A DNA stretch of 64,000 nt from an uncultured Alphaproteobacteria bacterium (GCA_902579395.1 CACHGK010000005.1:28481-92480), one strand, 5' to 3'. Shown: positions 10,898 through 21,477, counted from the stretch's first letter. Notes: generated from the sequence alone by a model not told the origin. Numbers and translations: made by a program.

Positions 10898-10917
10898 AAA
10901 AAAAAAAAAAAACTTTG

Positions 10918-10964
10918 ATACTATAGGTTGACAATATTTTTACTTTTATTACTATATGTTGTGT
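10918..10964 (+). promoter_or_regulatory. nrdAB promoter with tandem NrdR-like boxes
   Basis: ATACTATAGGTTGACA (10918-10933) and TTACTATATGTTGTGT (10949-10964), 31 bp start to start; TTGACA (10928) and TACTAT (10950) with 16-bp spacer overlap the boxes. Confidence 0.75.
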
Positions 10965-10991
10965 TTACAACTTTTTAGGTAGGAAATTTTA

Positions 10992-12854
10992 ATGAATCCA
11001 ACAAATTTAAATGTTTTAAATCTAGTCGATGATAAACTTGAAGACAAAAAATTAAAAACAAATCATTCTGATCTTAGTGTAGACAAATCTAGAGACAGAT
11101 TTCTAACAGAATTTGGTAAGGCAACATTGCAGGACAGATATTTATTACCGAATGAAAGCTTCCAAGATATGTTCATGAGAGTAGCTAAATGTTACAGCGA
11201 TAATGATCTGCATGCCCAAAGAATATATGACTACATTTCTAAATTATGGTTTATGCCTGCTACACCAATACTTTCAAATGGTGGTGCAAAAAGGGGGTTG
11301 CCTATTTCATGTTTTTTAAATACTGTTCACGACAGTCTAGATGGAATACTTTCAACTTGGGGCGAAAACGTCTGGCTAGCATCTAATGGTGGCGGTATAG
11401 GAACGTATTGGGGTGAGGTAAGGTCTATAGGTGAAAAAGTAAAAAAATCAGGTCAAACATCCGGAATCATTCCATTTGTCAGAGTTATGGACTCTTTGAC
11501 TCTAGCAATTTCTCAAGGATCATTGAGAAGAGGTTCCGCAGCTTGTTATCTAGATATTCATCACCCAGAAATTGAAGAGTTCTTGGAGATAAGAAAGCCA
11601 TCTGGAGATTTTAATAGAAAAAGTTTAAACCTTCATCACGGCATCAACATTACCGATGAGTTTATGGAATGCGTAAAGCACAATAAAGAATTTAGCTTGA
11701 GAAGTCCTAAAACTAATGAAACTTTGAGAAAAGTTAATGCAAGAGAACTCTGGCAGAAGATTTTAGAGACGCGAATGCAAACTGGAGAACCTTATTTGGT
11801 TTTTATGGATACAGTAAATAAGAATATGGCTAAGCATCAAAGAAAGCTTGGAATGAGTGTGAAAACTTCAAACTTATGCAGTGAAATTATGTTACACACT
11901 GGTCTTGATCACCACGGAAAAGAAAGGACAGCGGTTTGTTGTTTATCTTCTGTAAATTTAGAAAAATGGGATGAGTGGTCCAATGATAGTCAATTTATAG
12001 AGGACATTATGAGATTTTTAGATAATGTATTAGATGATTTTATAAAAAATGCTCCCGACTCAATGAAAAATGCTATTTATTCTGCAAGAATGGAACGCTC
12101 AGTTGGCTTGGGTGCAATGGGCTTCCATAGTTTTTTACAAAAAAAAGGAATACCTTTTGAAAGTGCTCTTGCTAAAAGCTGGAATTCAAAATTTTTCAAA
12201 CATCTCAAAAAAGAAGCCGACAAAGCTTCATTAATTCTAGCTATGGAAAAAGGAGCTTGTCCGGACGCTCAAGAATTGGGAGTAAAGTCTAGATTTAGCC
12301 ATAAACTAGCAATTGCTCCAACGGCCTCAATAAGCATTATCTGTGGAGGAACAAGCGCTTGTGTCGAACCTATTCCAGCAAACATTTATACACATAAAAC
12401 ATTATCTGGATCATTTACCGTTAAAAATAAATATCTTGAAGATCTGTTAGATTCAAAAGGATTAAACAACGAAAAAATTTGGCAGAGCATTTTAGAAAAC
12501 GATGGTTCGATTTGCCATCTGTCAGAATTGAACGAAGATGAAAAAGCTGTATTTAAAACCGCATTCGAAATTGACCAGAGATGGATTGTTGAAATGGCTG
12601 CAGACAGAACACCATTTATTTGTCAAAGTCAATCAATAAATCTTTATCTATCAGCTGATATTGACAAATGGGATCTTATGATGCTTCACTGGAAAGCCTG
12701 GGAACTTGGAATAAAAAGCTTATATTATTGCAGATCAAAATCTATTCAAAGAGCTAGTTATGCCGGAGTAGAGGCAGATAATACTAAAAACTGGCCAGCT
12801 AAAAATATAGTTGATGATAAAACAGATTATGAAGAATGCTTATCATGTCAGTGA
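10992..12854 (+). CDS. nrdA: ribonucleoside-diphosphate reductase alpha subunit
   Basis: 620 aa; NGGGIGTYWGEVRSIGE, PTASISIICGGTSACVEP, C-terminal CLSCQ. Confidence 0.95.
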   Translation: MNPTNLNVLNLVDDKLEDKKLKTNHSDLSVDKSRDRFLTEFGKATLQDRYLLPNESFQDMFMRVAKCYSDNDLHAQRIYDYISKLWFMPATPILSNGGAKRGLPISCFLNTVHDSLDGILSTWGENVWLASNGGGIGTYWGEVRSIGEKVKKSGQTSGIIPFVRVMDSLTLAISQGSLRRGSAACYLDIHHPEIEEFLEIRKPSGDFNRKSLNLHHGINITDEFMECVKHNKEFSLRSPKTNETLRKVNARELWQKILETRMQTGEPYLVFMDTVNKNMAKHQRKLGMSVKTSNLCSEIMLHTGLDHHGKERTAVCCLSSVNLEKWDEWSNDSQFIEDIMRFLDNVLDDFIKNAPDSMKNAIYSARMERSVGLGAMGFHSFLQKKGIPFESALAKSWNSKFFKHLKKEADKASLILAMEKGACPDAQELGVKSRFSHKLAIAPTASISIICGGTSACVEPIPANIYTHKTLSGSFTVKNKYLEDLLDSKGLNNEKIWQSILENDGSICHLSELNEDEKAVFKTAFEIDQRWIVEMAADRTPFICQSQSINLYLSADIDKWDLMMLHWKAWELGIKSLYYCRSKSIQRASYAGVEADNTKNWPAKNIVDDKTDYEECLSCQ

Positions 12855-12885
12855 ATATTTTTAAAATTTTAAAGGAGATATAGTA

Positions 12886-13917
12886 ATGGATGGAAACGAG
12901 AAAAGAACCAAAATCATTAAACCTGGATTGCTGACTTCATCGCACTCCTACAAACCATTTAGATATCCGTGGGCTTATGATTTTTGGAAAAGACAGCAGC
13001 AAGTTCATTGGATGCCTGAGGAGGTGCCTCTAGGAGAAGATTGCAAGGATTGGGTTGTTAAGTTAAATGATAATGAGAGGAACCTTCTAACTCAAATATT
13101 TAGATTTTTTACACAATCTGATGTTGAAGTTAATGATAATTACATGGAAAGATATTCTCAGGTGTTTAAACCAACCGAAGTAAAAATGATGATGTCGGCC
13201 TTTTCAAATATAGAAACAGTTCACATTGCTGCCTATGCCCTTTTATTAGAAACGATTGGCATGCCTGATACGGAGTTTTCCGCATTTTTAAAATATAAAG
13301 AAATGTCTGATAAACATGATTATATGCAACAATTTACTGTTGATTCTAATCACGAAATTGCGAAAACCGTAGCTATGTTTGGAGGATTTACAGAAGGATT
13401 ACAACTCTTTGCTAGTTTTGCAATGCTACTAAATTTTCCAAGACATAATAAAATGCGGGGTATGGGTCAGATCGTTACATGGTCTGTTAGAGACGAATCT
13501 TTACATTGTGAGGGTATGGTTAAACTTTTTCATGAGTTTGTAAAAGAAACTAAATGCATGACTCCAAAACTGAAAAAAGAAATAATTGAATGTTGTGAAA
13601 AGGTAGTAGAACTAGAAGATAATTTTATAGATCTCGCTTTTGAAATGGGGCCTGTAGAGGGGATGAATCCAGAAGATATAAAAAATTATATCAGATATAT
13701 CGCTGATTGGAGGCTCAAACAATTAAGTTTAGAACCAATGTTTGGAATTAAAGAACATCCTCTGCCTTGGCTAACTGAAATATTGAATGGTGTGGAACAT
13801 GCTAATTTCTTCGAAGCCAGAGCAACTGAATATTCAAAGGTAGCTACATCTGGAAGTTGGGAAGGTAAAGACGGGGTTTGGAAAAACTTTGACCAAAAAG
13901 TGAAAAGTTTTGGCTAG
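12886..13917 (+). CDS. nrdB: ribonucleoside-diphosphate reductase beta subunit
   Basis: ETVHIAAYALLLETIG, RDESLHCEGM; follows nrdA. Confidence 0.95.
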   Translation: MDGNEKRTKIIKPGLLTSSHSYKPFRYPWAYDFWKRQQQVHWMPEEVPLGEDCKDWVVKLNDNERNLLTQIFRFFTQSDVEVNDNYMERYSQVFKPTEVKMMMSAFSNIETVHIAAYALLLETIGMPDTEFSAFLKYKEMSDKHDYMQQFTVDSNHEIAKTVAMFGGFTEGLQLFASFAMLLNFPRHNKMRGMGQIVTWSVRDESLHCEGMVKLFHEFVKETKCMTPKLKKEIIECCEKVVELEDNFIDLAFEMGPVEGMNPEDIKNYIRYIADWRLKQLSLEPMFGIKEHPLPWLTEILNGVEHANFFEARATEYSKVATSGSWEGKDGVWKNFDQKVKSFG

Positions 13918-13922
13918 AAAAT

Positions 13923-15014
13923 TTATTTTTCAATATATAAAGATTGAGAAGGAAAAGCGAAAGAACCTTTTCGTCTCTCAACAATCTTTTTGATTTCAAT
14001 AGCTAATCGATCTTTAGTTTCAACAAAATTGTTGTAATCATTAGTTTTAGTAAAACATCGAACAAGAAGATCAATTGAGCTAGGTGCAAATTCATTTATT
14101 TTAACTATCACAGGGGTAGACTCTGAAACGGAAAAATCATTTTTATTAGAACGAATAGAATTTTCTATATCCTGACAAATATTTTTTAATTGAGAAATAG
14201 TGCTTTTATACTCTACTCCGATAATCCAATTTATTCTTCTATTTGAGATTTCAGTTATGTTTGTGACAGCGTTCTCAGCAAATTGGAAATTTGGGATGAA
14301 GCATAGTGATTTATCAAATTTTCTTATAGCCGTCGATCTAAATCCAATTTTCTCAACTGTCCCTTCAACAATGTTATTGATAAAAATAACATCGCCCTTT
14401 TTGAACCTTTTTTCTACTAAAACTAAAATTCCTGAAATTAAGTTTTTGAAAAGATCTTGCGCTCCGAGTGCAACTGCCACCCCAAATAAACCTAATCCAG
14501 CTATAATTGGTCCAACTTTTATTCCCCATAATTCAAGTACTGCAGAAAACCCAAGAATAAATATCAAAATTTTAACAGCACTTATAATCCAATCCAAAAG
14601 ATCTTTAGTTAGAATAGTTTTTATATTTTTAATTTTCTGACTTAATGGTTCGGCAATTTGTATAAAAACCCAGAAAACAATAATTGTAAAAAAGGAAAGA
14701 TTAAGATTATTTAAAAATATATTAATTTTTTCAGATGCATTTAAAATATTAGAAGCAATAAAAAAACCGAGAGTGAAGACTAAAAATTCAGTAGGTTTAA
14801 AAAGTGAATCTGAAAATTTTTTTTTTGAATCATCATTGCTAAATTTTATCAATAGACAAAAGTTTTTTAGAAGTAAATTTCTTATTATTTTTTTTAAGGT
14901 AATAAAAATTAAAATTATAAAAAGAGCAGATAATAAATTAAATAATTTTACTCCAAAGAGTAGTTCATAATTTAATAGTAATAAATTATGATATATTTTA
15001 TTAAAGTTCTCCAT
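13923..15014 (-). CDS. MscS-family mechanosensitive channel
   Basis: GLGLFGVAVALGAQDLFKNLISGILVLVEKRFKKGD and VEKIGFRSTAIRKFD. Confidence 0.9.
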   Translation of the reverse strand: MENFNKIYHNLLLLNYELLFGVKLFNLLSALFIILIFITLKKIIRNLLLKNFCLLIKFSNDDSKKKFSDSLFKPTEFLVFTLGFFIASNILNASEKINIFLNNLNLSFFTIIVFWVFIQIAEPLSQKIKNIKTILTKDLLDWIISAVKILIFILGFSAVLELWGIKVGPIIAGLGLFGVAVALGAQDLFKNLISGILVLVEKRFKKGDVIFINNIVEGTVEKIGFRSTAIRKFDKSLCFIPNFQFAENAVTNITEISNRRINWIIGVEYKSTISQLKNICQDIENSIRSNKNDFSVSESTPVIVKINEFAPSSIDLLVRCFTKTNDYNNFVETKDRLAIEIKKIVERRKGSFAFPSQSLYIEK

Positions 15015-15528
15015 TTGAAATTAATTTTTTTAATATCTCTTTAGATTCGTAGTATTCAAAGCCTTGGTTTGCAAGTTTCCTTAATATATTATCAAAAAGT
15101 TGTTTTTCTGAAATATTTAATTTTTTTTGTTTTTCTATAATTTTTGATTTTTTTAAATAGTTTCGTAAAAGTAATTCAGGAAACTTTTGATTTTCAAACA
15201 TTTTGTCTAAAAACGAAGAGGCCATAGGTTCCTCAAATTTAAGATCTATAATTTTGTGTTTAATTTTTTGTTTTGAATAGCCTTTGTTGACATAATTTTG
15301 AAAGGTTACTTCAATCAGTATTTTTTCATTAAATGCTCCTAACTTTTCAAAAACTTCAACTACATCAGATACTTGATTTTCAAGATCAATTCTTTCATCT
15401 AAATTTAATTTTTTTTCTAAAAAATCCTTGGTGATTTTTTTTTTTAGGATATCCTGAAATTTTTTTTTGGTTACAGAATAACGTGTCAAATAATAAGTTG
15501 AATATTTTTTTAAATAATCAGATATCAT
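15001..15528 (-). CDS. recX: RecX-family regulatory protein
   Basis: YYLTRYSVTKKKFQDILKKK; repeated three-helix pattern of RecX. Confidence 0.75.
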   Translation of the reverse strand: MISDYLKKYSTYYLTRYSVTKKKFQDILKKKITKDFLEKKLNLDERIDLENQVSDVVEVFEKLGAFNEKILIEVTFQNYVNKGYSKQKIKHKIIDLKFEEPMASSFLDKMFENQKFPELLLRNYLKKSKIIEKQKKLNISEKQLFDNILRKLANQGFEYYESKEILKKLISNGEL

Positions 15529-15568
15529 TTCATACTCATTATCAAAATTTAAACAGCAATTTCAAGTT

Positions 15569-16357
15569 ATGCATAAAATAAGAAGTTTTAAAGGTTTTAA
15601 TTGGATGGGATTCTTCACACTTTATAAAAAAGAAGTGCTAAGATTTTTCAATGTATTTGCACAAACTATTTTAGCCCCAGCTTTCACTACCATTTTATTT
15701 TATCTAATCTTAACGCTATCAATTGAAAGAGAGTTTTTAGTAAATAATAATTATTCATATTCAGAATTTTTAGCACCTGGCTTGATCTGTATGGCAATAA
15801 TGCAGAATGCTTTTGCTAATACGTCGTCCTCCATTCTTATATCAAAAGTTCAAGGAAATATTGTTGATGTTTTAATGCCACCAATGTCTGAACTAGAATT
15901 AACATTTTCATACTCACTGGGGGGAATAACTAGAGGAATATTGGTGGGTATCTCAGTTTTTATTTTGATAAATATTTTCGTTACTATAGAAATTGATAAT
16001 TTTTTATTAATCACCTTTTTTGGAATAACCTCTGCAAGCTTATTATCTTTATTAGGAATCCTTTGCGGAATATGGGCAAAAAAATTTGATCACATGGCTT
16101 CAATAACCAACTTTGTTATATTACCACTAACATTTCTATCAGGAACTTTCTACACGATTGACAGACTACCTGATATTTGGAAATTTTTGGCAATCTGGAA
16201 TCCTTTCTTCTACATCATTGATGGATTTAGATATGGATTCTTGGGTCAAGGTGAGAGTAATTTAATCATAGGTTGTGCTATAATGTTAATAAGCAATTTG
16301 TTTTTTATAATAATAACAATTTATGTGTTTAAAAAAGGATATGGACTGAGATCATAG
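15569..16357 (+). CDS. ABC-2 type transporter permease
   Basis: 262 aa, multi-spanning; FLAPGLICMAIMQNAF, LPLTFLSGTFY, NPFFYIIDGFRYGF. Confidence 0.88.
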   Translation: MHKIRSFKGFNWMGFFTLYKKEVLRFFNVFAQTILAPAFTTILFYLILTLSIEREFLVNNNYSYSEFLAPGLICMAIMQNAFANTSSSILISKVQGNIVDVLMPPMSELELTFSYSLGGITRGILVGISVFILINIFVTIEIDNFLLITFFGITSASLLSLLGILCGIWAKKFDHMASITNFVILPLTFLSGTFYTIDRLPDIWKFLAIWNPFFYIIDGFRYGFLGQGESNLIIGCAIMLISNLFFIIITIYVFKKGYGLRS

Positions 16358-17521
16358 ATGAGTGTTTTAGGAGTATATAATCCACTGAATATTGATGTAG
16401 ACCATGGTGATGGAGTATATCTTTACTCAAAAGAGGGAACTAGATATTTAGACTTTACAAGTGGCATAGGAGTAACAAGTTTGGGTCATAGTCATCCTTC
16501 TTTGGTTTCAGCACTTAAAACTCAAGCGGAAAAAATTTGGCATTGTTCAAATTTATTTAAAATTGAAAGTCAACAGTTAGTTGCTGATAGAATTGTGAAA
16601 AATTCTTTTGCACACTCTGTTTTTTTTTGTAATTCAGGAACGGAAGCAATTGAGGCTGGTATAAAAGTAATCAGAAAGTTCTTTAACGACAAAAAAATAA
16701 AAAAGTCAAAAATAATCTGTGCAAATAATGCTTTTCACGGTAGGACGTATGCCGCAATATCAGCTAGTGGCAAATCAAAATTAACAGAGGGTTTTGAACC
16801 CTTATTAACTGGCTTTAAACAAGTTGAGTTTAATAAAACTAGTGAAATTTTAAAAAATTTAGATGAACATACTGCTGCTATAATGATTGAGACAGTCCAA
16901 GGCGAGGGTGGAATAACACCTGCGGAAAAAAAATATCTAAGAGACGTTCAAAAAATAGCAAGTGATAACGATATTCTTTTATTTTTTGACGAGGTACAAT
17001 GTGGAGTTGGAAGAACAGGAAAATTTCTTGCAACAGAATGGGTGAAGGAATTACAACCAAATTTAGTTTCAATTGCAAAAGGAATTGGAGGAGGTTTTCC
17101 TTTAGGAGCTCTTTTATTAGATAAAAAAACTTCTAAATCAATGTCTCTTGGTTCACATGGTTCAACATTTGGAGGTAATCCGCTTGCAATGGCGGTAGCT
17201 AATGAAGTTCTTAATTTTGTTTTAAATGAAGATTTTTTAGATCATGTAAGAGAAGTTGGATATAATCTAAGAAAACTTCTCAAGAGTGAAATAGTAAAGA
17301 AGTTTCCAAAACTTGTTTCTGGTGTGAGAGGTATTGGATTAATGATTGGTTTAGAGGCTTTAGAAAATAATGAAATTTTGATAAAATCTCTGATTAATCA
17401 AAAGTTACTTACTGTAAAAGCTGGACAGAACGTTATAAGAATGCTTCCACCATTAATTCTTGAAATGAAACATGTGGATGAAGCAATTTCAAAAATAGAT
17501 AAGGCATTTTCAAATTTTTAG
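16358..17521 (+). CDS. argD: acetylornithine aminotransferase
   Basis: FCNSGTEAIEAGIKV, FDEVQCGVGRTGK, class-III PLP lysine region. Confidence 0.93.
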   Translation: MSVLGVYNPLNIDVDHGDGVYLYSKEGTRYLDFTSGIGVTSLGHSHPSLVSALKTQAEKIWHCSNLFKIESQQLVADRIVKNSFAHSVFFCNSGTEAIEAGIKVIRKFFNDKKIKKSKIICANNAFHGRTYAAISASGKSKLTEGFEPLLTGFKQVEFNKTSEILKNLDEHTAAIMIETVQGEGGITPAEKKYLRDVQKIASDNDILLFFDEVQCGVGRTGKFLATEWVKELQPNLVSIAKGIGGGFPLGALLLDKKTSKSMSLGSHGSTFGGNPLAMAVANEVLNFVLNEDFLDHVREVGYNLRKLLKSEIVKKFPKLVSGVRGIGLMIGLEALENNEILIKSLINQKLLTVKAGQNVIRMLPPLILEMKHVDEAISKIDKAFSNF

Positions 17522-17528
17522 GTAGAAT

Positions 17529-18434
17529 ATGAACAATCGATTCAAACATTTCTTAAATTTAGATGAAATAAGTAAAAATGACATCAATTTAATTTTATCA
17601 GAAAGTCACAAGATAAAAAAAAAATCAAGTGATCACACATTTAAGAAAAAAAAAATTTTAGCAATGATTTTTGAAAAACCCTCCACAAGAACAAGAGTCT
17701 CATTTGAGGTTGGAATGAAGCAACTTAATGGCGATGTTGTAATCCTAGATCATGCTGACTCTCAACTTGGGAGAGGTGAGTCTTTAGAAGACACTATAAA
17801 AGTTCTTTCAAAGTATGTGGATATAATTTTATATAGAGGATCCTGTGAGGAAAAGATGTATGATTTAAAAAACTTTTCCACAGTTCCTATTATTAATGGA
17901 CTAACTGATCAAAGTCATCCCTGTCAAATTATAGCTGATATTTTAACTCTTCAGGAAAACTTTCCAACCTTAGATAATTTAAATATTAGCTGGGTTGGAG
18001 ATGGGAATAACGTTTGTAATTCATGGATTCATTCGTGTAAGCATTTTAATTTTAATCTTAATATTGCTTGTCCGGAGAATAGTTTTCCAGATCAAAAAAT
18101 TCTTAAAAAGTATAAATCATCTAAAATCAATATTTTTAAAGACCCCTATGAGGCTGTTAAAGGAGCAGACGTAATTGTTACGGATACTTGGGTATCAATG
18201 GGAATGAAAGATGATCCTGACAGAATAAAAAAATTTAAAAAATTTCAAGTCAATAAAAAACTCTTAGAAAAGACAAGCAAGGAAACTTTTTTTCTTCATT
18301 GTTTGCCTGCTCATAGAGGCTTTGAGGTAACTAATGAAATTATTGATGGTAAAAATTCTCTTGTTTGGTCTGAGGCTGAGAATAGATTATATGCCCATCA
18401 AGCAATTTTATTATGGTGTCTAAATAAAATTTAA
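17529..18434 (+). CDS. argF: ornithine carbamoyltransferase
   Basis: FEKPSTRTRVSFE, HPCQIIADILT, HCLPAHRG. Confidence 0.96.
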   Translation: MNNRFKHFLNLDEISKNDINLILSESHKIKKKSSDHTFKKKKILAMIFEKPSTRTRVSFEVGMKQLNGDVVILDHADSQLGRGESLEDTIKVLSKYVDIILYRGSCEEKMYDLKNFSTVPIINGLTDQSHPCQIIADILTLQENFPTLDNLNISWVGDGNNVCNSWIHSCKHFNFNLNIACPENSFPDQKILKKYKSSKINIFKDPYEAVKGADVIVTDTWVSMGMKDDPDRIKKFKKFQVNKKLLEKTSKETFFLHCLPAHRGFEVTNEIIDGKNSLVWSEAENRLYAHQAILLWCLNKI

Positions 18435-18442
18435 AATTTATT

Positions 18443-19891
18443 CTATCTTTTCCATAATTGAGGAGATAAAAGTATAAGTATAGGAAAAAGTTCAAGTCTT
18501 CCAACAAGCATCCCAATACATAAAAAACATTTTGTAAAATTTGATATTGATGAATAATTGCCACTTGGTCCTATTGCCTCGTTTAAACCTGGCCCTACAT
18601 TTGCTAAAGTAGCTGCGGCACCGGACAAGGATGTTAATATTCCTTGACCGTCAAATGCTAAAATTAAACTGAGAATTGCAAAAATAAATATATAAAGAAA
18701 AAAATATCCTGTTACAGAAGTTAGAATATCTTCACTAATTTCTCTTTGATTATAAGTTGGAATAAAAACACCTCTTGGTTGAATTATTTTTTTTATGATA
18801 TTTAGTGAAGATTTAATAAGAATTTGAACTCTAAAGATTTTCAAACCACAACTAGATGAACCAGAACACCCCCCAATTAGCATTAAAAAAAGAAATAATA
18901 GGGTTGTAAAAGAACCCCAAACACTAAAATCATATGTGCTAAAACCACTGCCAGTTGAAATTGAGACTACAGCAAATGCTGATATTCTTAAAGATTGAAA
19001 AAAATCTACTTCGTAGTATCTTTTAAGCCAAAATGCTACAACAATTGTAATAATTAAAATTAAAATTAAAAAAAACTGAACCTGAGAACTCATAATAACA
19101 TCTAATAACTTACCTCTCAATAATTGAAATAGTAAAATGAAAGGTAAAGATGATGTAATCATAAAAAAGATAGTAATAAGTTCTGTATAAAGGGAGTCAA
19201 AAAATCCTATAGACATATCTTTAGTTGAAAAACCACCTGTCGCAATGATTGTCATTCCATGTGCTATGCTGTCAAAAAAACTCATACCTGAAGAATATAA
19301 AAGAATTGAGCAGAGTAGTGTTAACAATAAATATACAAATCCAATTCCTGTTGCAATTTTTGTTGTTCTAGGGAGAACTTTCTCTTCTTTAGAGCTAAAT
19401 TCACTTTGAAATAATTGCATACCACCGATTTTTAGAATAGGAAATATTGCAATTGCTATTACAATAATTCCAATGCCACCAAGCCATTGAAGCATAGCCC
19501 TCCATATGAGTATTGATTGAGATGTAGTATCTAAATTTTGTATAACTGTAGCTCCAGTTGTTGTTAGGCCTGACATAGATTCAAAGAATGCATCTGCTAA
19601 AGAAAGAGAAGTTGAACCTAAAAAAAAAGGAAGTGCTCCAATAAAAGTAAGAATTATCCAAGATATCAATGTTAATAAAAAAGCAGAAAGTACTTCAACA
19701 TCCTTGTTCTTTTTCTTAAAAATAAATGAAACATTTAATCCGGTAAATAAGCAAACAATTGAAATTACAAAAAATACAACCCAATCTGTTCCATTGTTAA
19801 AATAATCAAAAACTCCAGGTATAAAAGAATATAAGGAAAAAAAAACTAGAAGATTACCAATTATGAACAAAGATGATTTTAAGTTTTCCAT
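18443..19891 (-). CDS. trkH: TrkH-family potassium uptake protein
   Basis: TTTGATV, ATGGFST, STGSGFSTYDF, ATLANVGPGL selectivity repeats. Confidence 0.93.
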   Translation of the reverse strand: MENLKSSLFIIGNLLVFFSLYSFIPGVFDYFNNGTDWVVFFVISIVCLFTGLNVSFIFKKKNKDVEVLSAFLLTLISWIILTFIGALPFFLGSTSLSLADAFFESMSGLTTTGATVIQNLDTTSQSILIWRAMLQWLGGIGIIVIAIAIFPILKIGGMQLFQSEFSSKEEKVLPRTTKIATGIGFVYLLLTLLCSILLYSSGMSFFDSIAHGMTIIATGGFSTKDMSIGFFDSLYTELITIFFMITSSLPFILLFQLLRGKLLDVIMSSQVQFFLILILIITIVVAFWLKRYYEVDFFQSLRISAFAVVSISTGSGFSTYDFSVWGSFTTLLFLFLMLIGGCSGSSSCGLKIFRVQILIKSSLNIIKKIIQPRGVFIPTYNQREISEDILTSVTGYFFLYIFIFAILSLILAFDGQGILTSLSGAAATLANVGPGLNEAIGPSGNYSSISNFTKCFLCIGMLVGRLELFPILILLSPQLWKR

Positions 19892-19893
19892 CT

Positions 19894-20280
19894 TTAATTA
19901 AGTTTGTTTTGTTTATTAGGTATATCTAATGAAAATGCAGGTATAGTTACTTCAAATTCTTTACCATCGTAACTTTGCATCTGATAGCTACCATGCATCA
20001 TGCCTGAACTTGTTTTTAGAGGTGTTCCACTTGTATACTCAAATTCATCTCCAGGCTCAATTGTAGGCTGTTCACCAACAACTCCCATTCCTTTTACTTC
20101 TTTAAAATTCCCATTAGAATCAAAAATTTTCCAGTGTCTACTAATAAGTTTTACCTTTTCACAACCATGATTTTTAATTTTTACCTTATACGCCCATAGA
20201 TATGAATCTTCCATAGGGTCTGAATGATCTTCAAGGTAAAATGGTTCAACCATTACAGAAACTTTATAGTTTTTTATCAT
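19894..20280 (-). CDS. apaG: Co2+/Mg2+ efflux protein ApaG
   Basis: MVEPFYLEDHSDP...YLWAYKVKIKNHG...GVVGEQPTIEPGDEFEYTSGTPL. Confidence 0.95.
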   Translation of the reverse strand: MIKNYKVSVMVEPFYLEDHSDPMEDSYLWAYKVKIKNHGCEKVKLISRHWKIFDSNGNFKEVKGMGVVGEQPTIEPGDEFEYTSGTPLKTSSGMMHGSYQMQSYDGKEFEVTIPAFSLDIPNKQNKLN

Positions 20281-20283
20281 AAG

Positions 20284-21477
20284 TTAATTTTTCTTTAATT
20301 TTTTTAGTGAGTTGTCTATGTCATTTATCAAATCGTCTGGATCTTCTAAACCCACAGATAGTCTAATTAAATTTTCTGAAATAGATAGATTTTTTTTCTC
20401 CATTTTATTTAATCTATGATGTGTTGTTGTATCTGGGTGAGTAACCAATGATTTTGTATCACCCAGATTATTTGAAATACTTATCAGAGACAAATTATTT
20501 AAGAAAGAGAAAGCATTACATTTTCCTTTATTCTTCTTTGAGGCTATCTTAAATGAAACTATATTTCCACCACCTGACATTTGTTTTTTTGCTAAATTAA
20601 ATTGAGATGAACTTGCAAGATGTGGATAATAAATTTTTTCTATAAATTTTGACTGTTCCAAATAATTAATAATTATTTTAGTATTCTCTGTTTGTTTATT
20701 AATTCGAAGTTCAAGGGTATCTAATCCTTTTATTAGTATCCACGCATTGAAGGGACTTATTGATGGCCCGGTATTCCTTATAAAAGGTTTGATGAATTCT
20801 TGACAATATTTTCTTTTCCCAAGTATTGCACCGCCTAAAACACGTCCATGACCATCGATGTGCTTTGTGGCTGAATACATAACAACATCGGCACCAAATT
20901 TTAAAGGTTTTTGTAAAATAGGAGTTGCAAAAACATTGTCAACAACAACCAACACCTTTTTAACTTTGGCTAATTTTACAACATTTTCTATATCTATTAT
21001 CTCTAAACATGGATTAGATGGTGTTTCAAAAAAAATCATATGAGTTTTTTTTTTTAATGCTTGTTCCCAAGATTCTAAAGATCTTCCGTCAATTAATTCA
21101 ACGTCAATACCAAACTTGGGAAGAATAACTGTGAGTATGTGATGACAACTTCCAAAAAGAGCTCTGCTTGCTACTATTCTGTCACCTTTCTTTAGATATG
21201 ACATAAAAATTGTAAAAACAGCTGACATACCAGATGCAGTAGCCCAACACTCCTCAGCACCTTCGATATCAGCTAGTTTTCTTTGAAGCATCTCGACAGT
21301 AGGGTTTCCAAACCTGGAATACATAAATCTTTTTTTTTCTTCTTTGAAAGCTTGTTCTGCCTCTTTAGCTGTTTTGTAAGTAAAGCCAGATGTAAGAAAT
21401 AAAGATTCGCTCGTTTCCATAAACTGGGTTTGGTTGATACCGGACCTGATAAGTTTAGTAGAAATTTTTTTTTTCAT
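20284..21477 (-). CDS. metZ: O-succinylhomoserine sulfhydrylase
   Basis: Cys/Met metabolism PLP enzyme: YSATKHIDGHGRVLGG, SKHP-type signature; N-term IRSGINQTQFMETSESLFLTSGF. Confidence 0.9.
   Translation of the reverse strand: MKKKISTKLIRSGINQTQFMETSESLFLTSGFTYKTAKEAEQAFKEEKKRFMYSRFGNPTVEMLQRKLADIEGAEECWATASGMSAVFTIFMSYLKKGDRIVASRALFGSCHHILTVILPKFGIDVELIDGRSLESWEQALKKKTHMIFFETPSNPCLEIIDIENVVKLAKVKKVLVVVDNVFATPILQKPLKFGADVVMYSATKHIDGHGRVLGGAILGKRKYCQEFIKPFIRNTGPSISPFNAWILIKGLDTLELRINKQTENTKIIINYLEQSKFIEKIYYPHLASSSQFNLAKKQMSGGGNIVSFKIASKKNKGKCNAFSFLNNLSLISISNNLGDTKSLVTHPDTTTHHRLNKMEKKNLSISENLIRLSVGLEDPDDLINDIDNSLKKLKKN

Noticed and set aside
14200-14640. 146-aa plus-strand ORF
   Set aside because: Antisense to well-supported mscS; no recognisable domain
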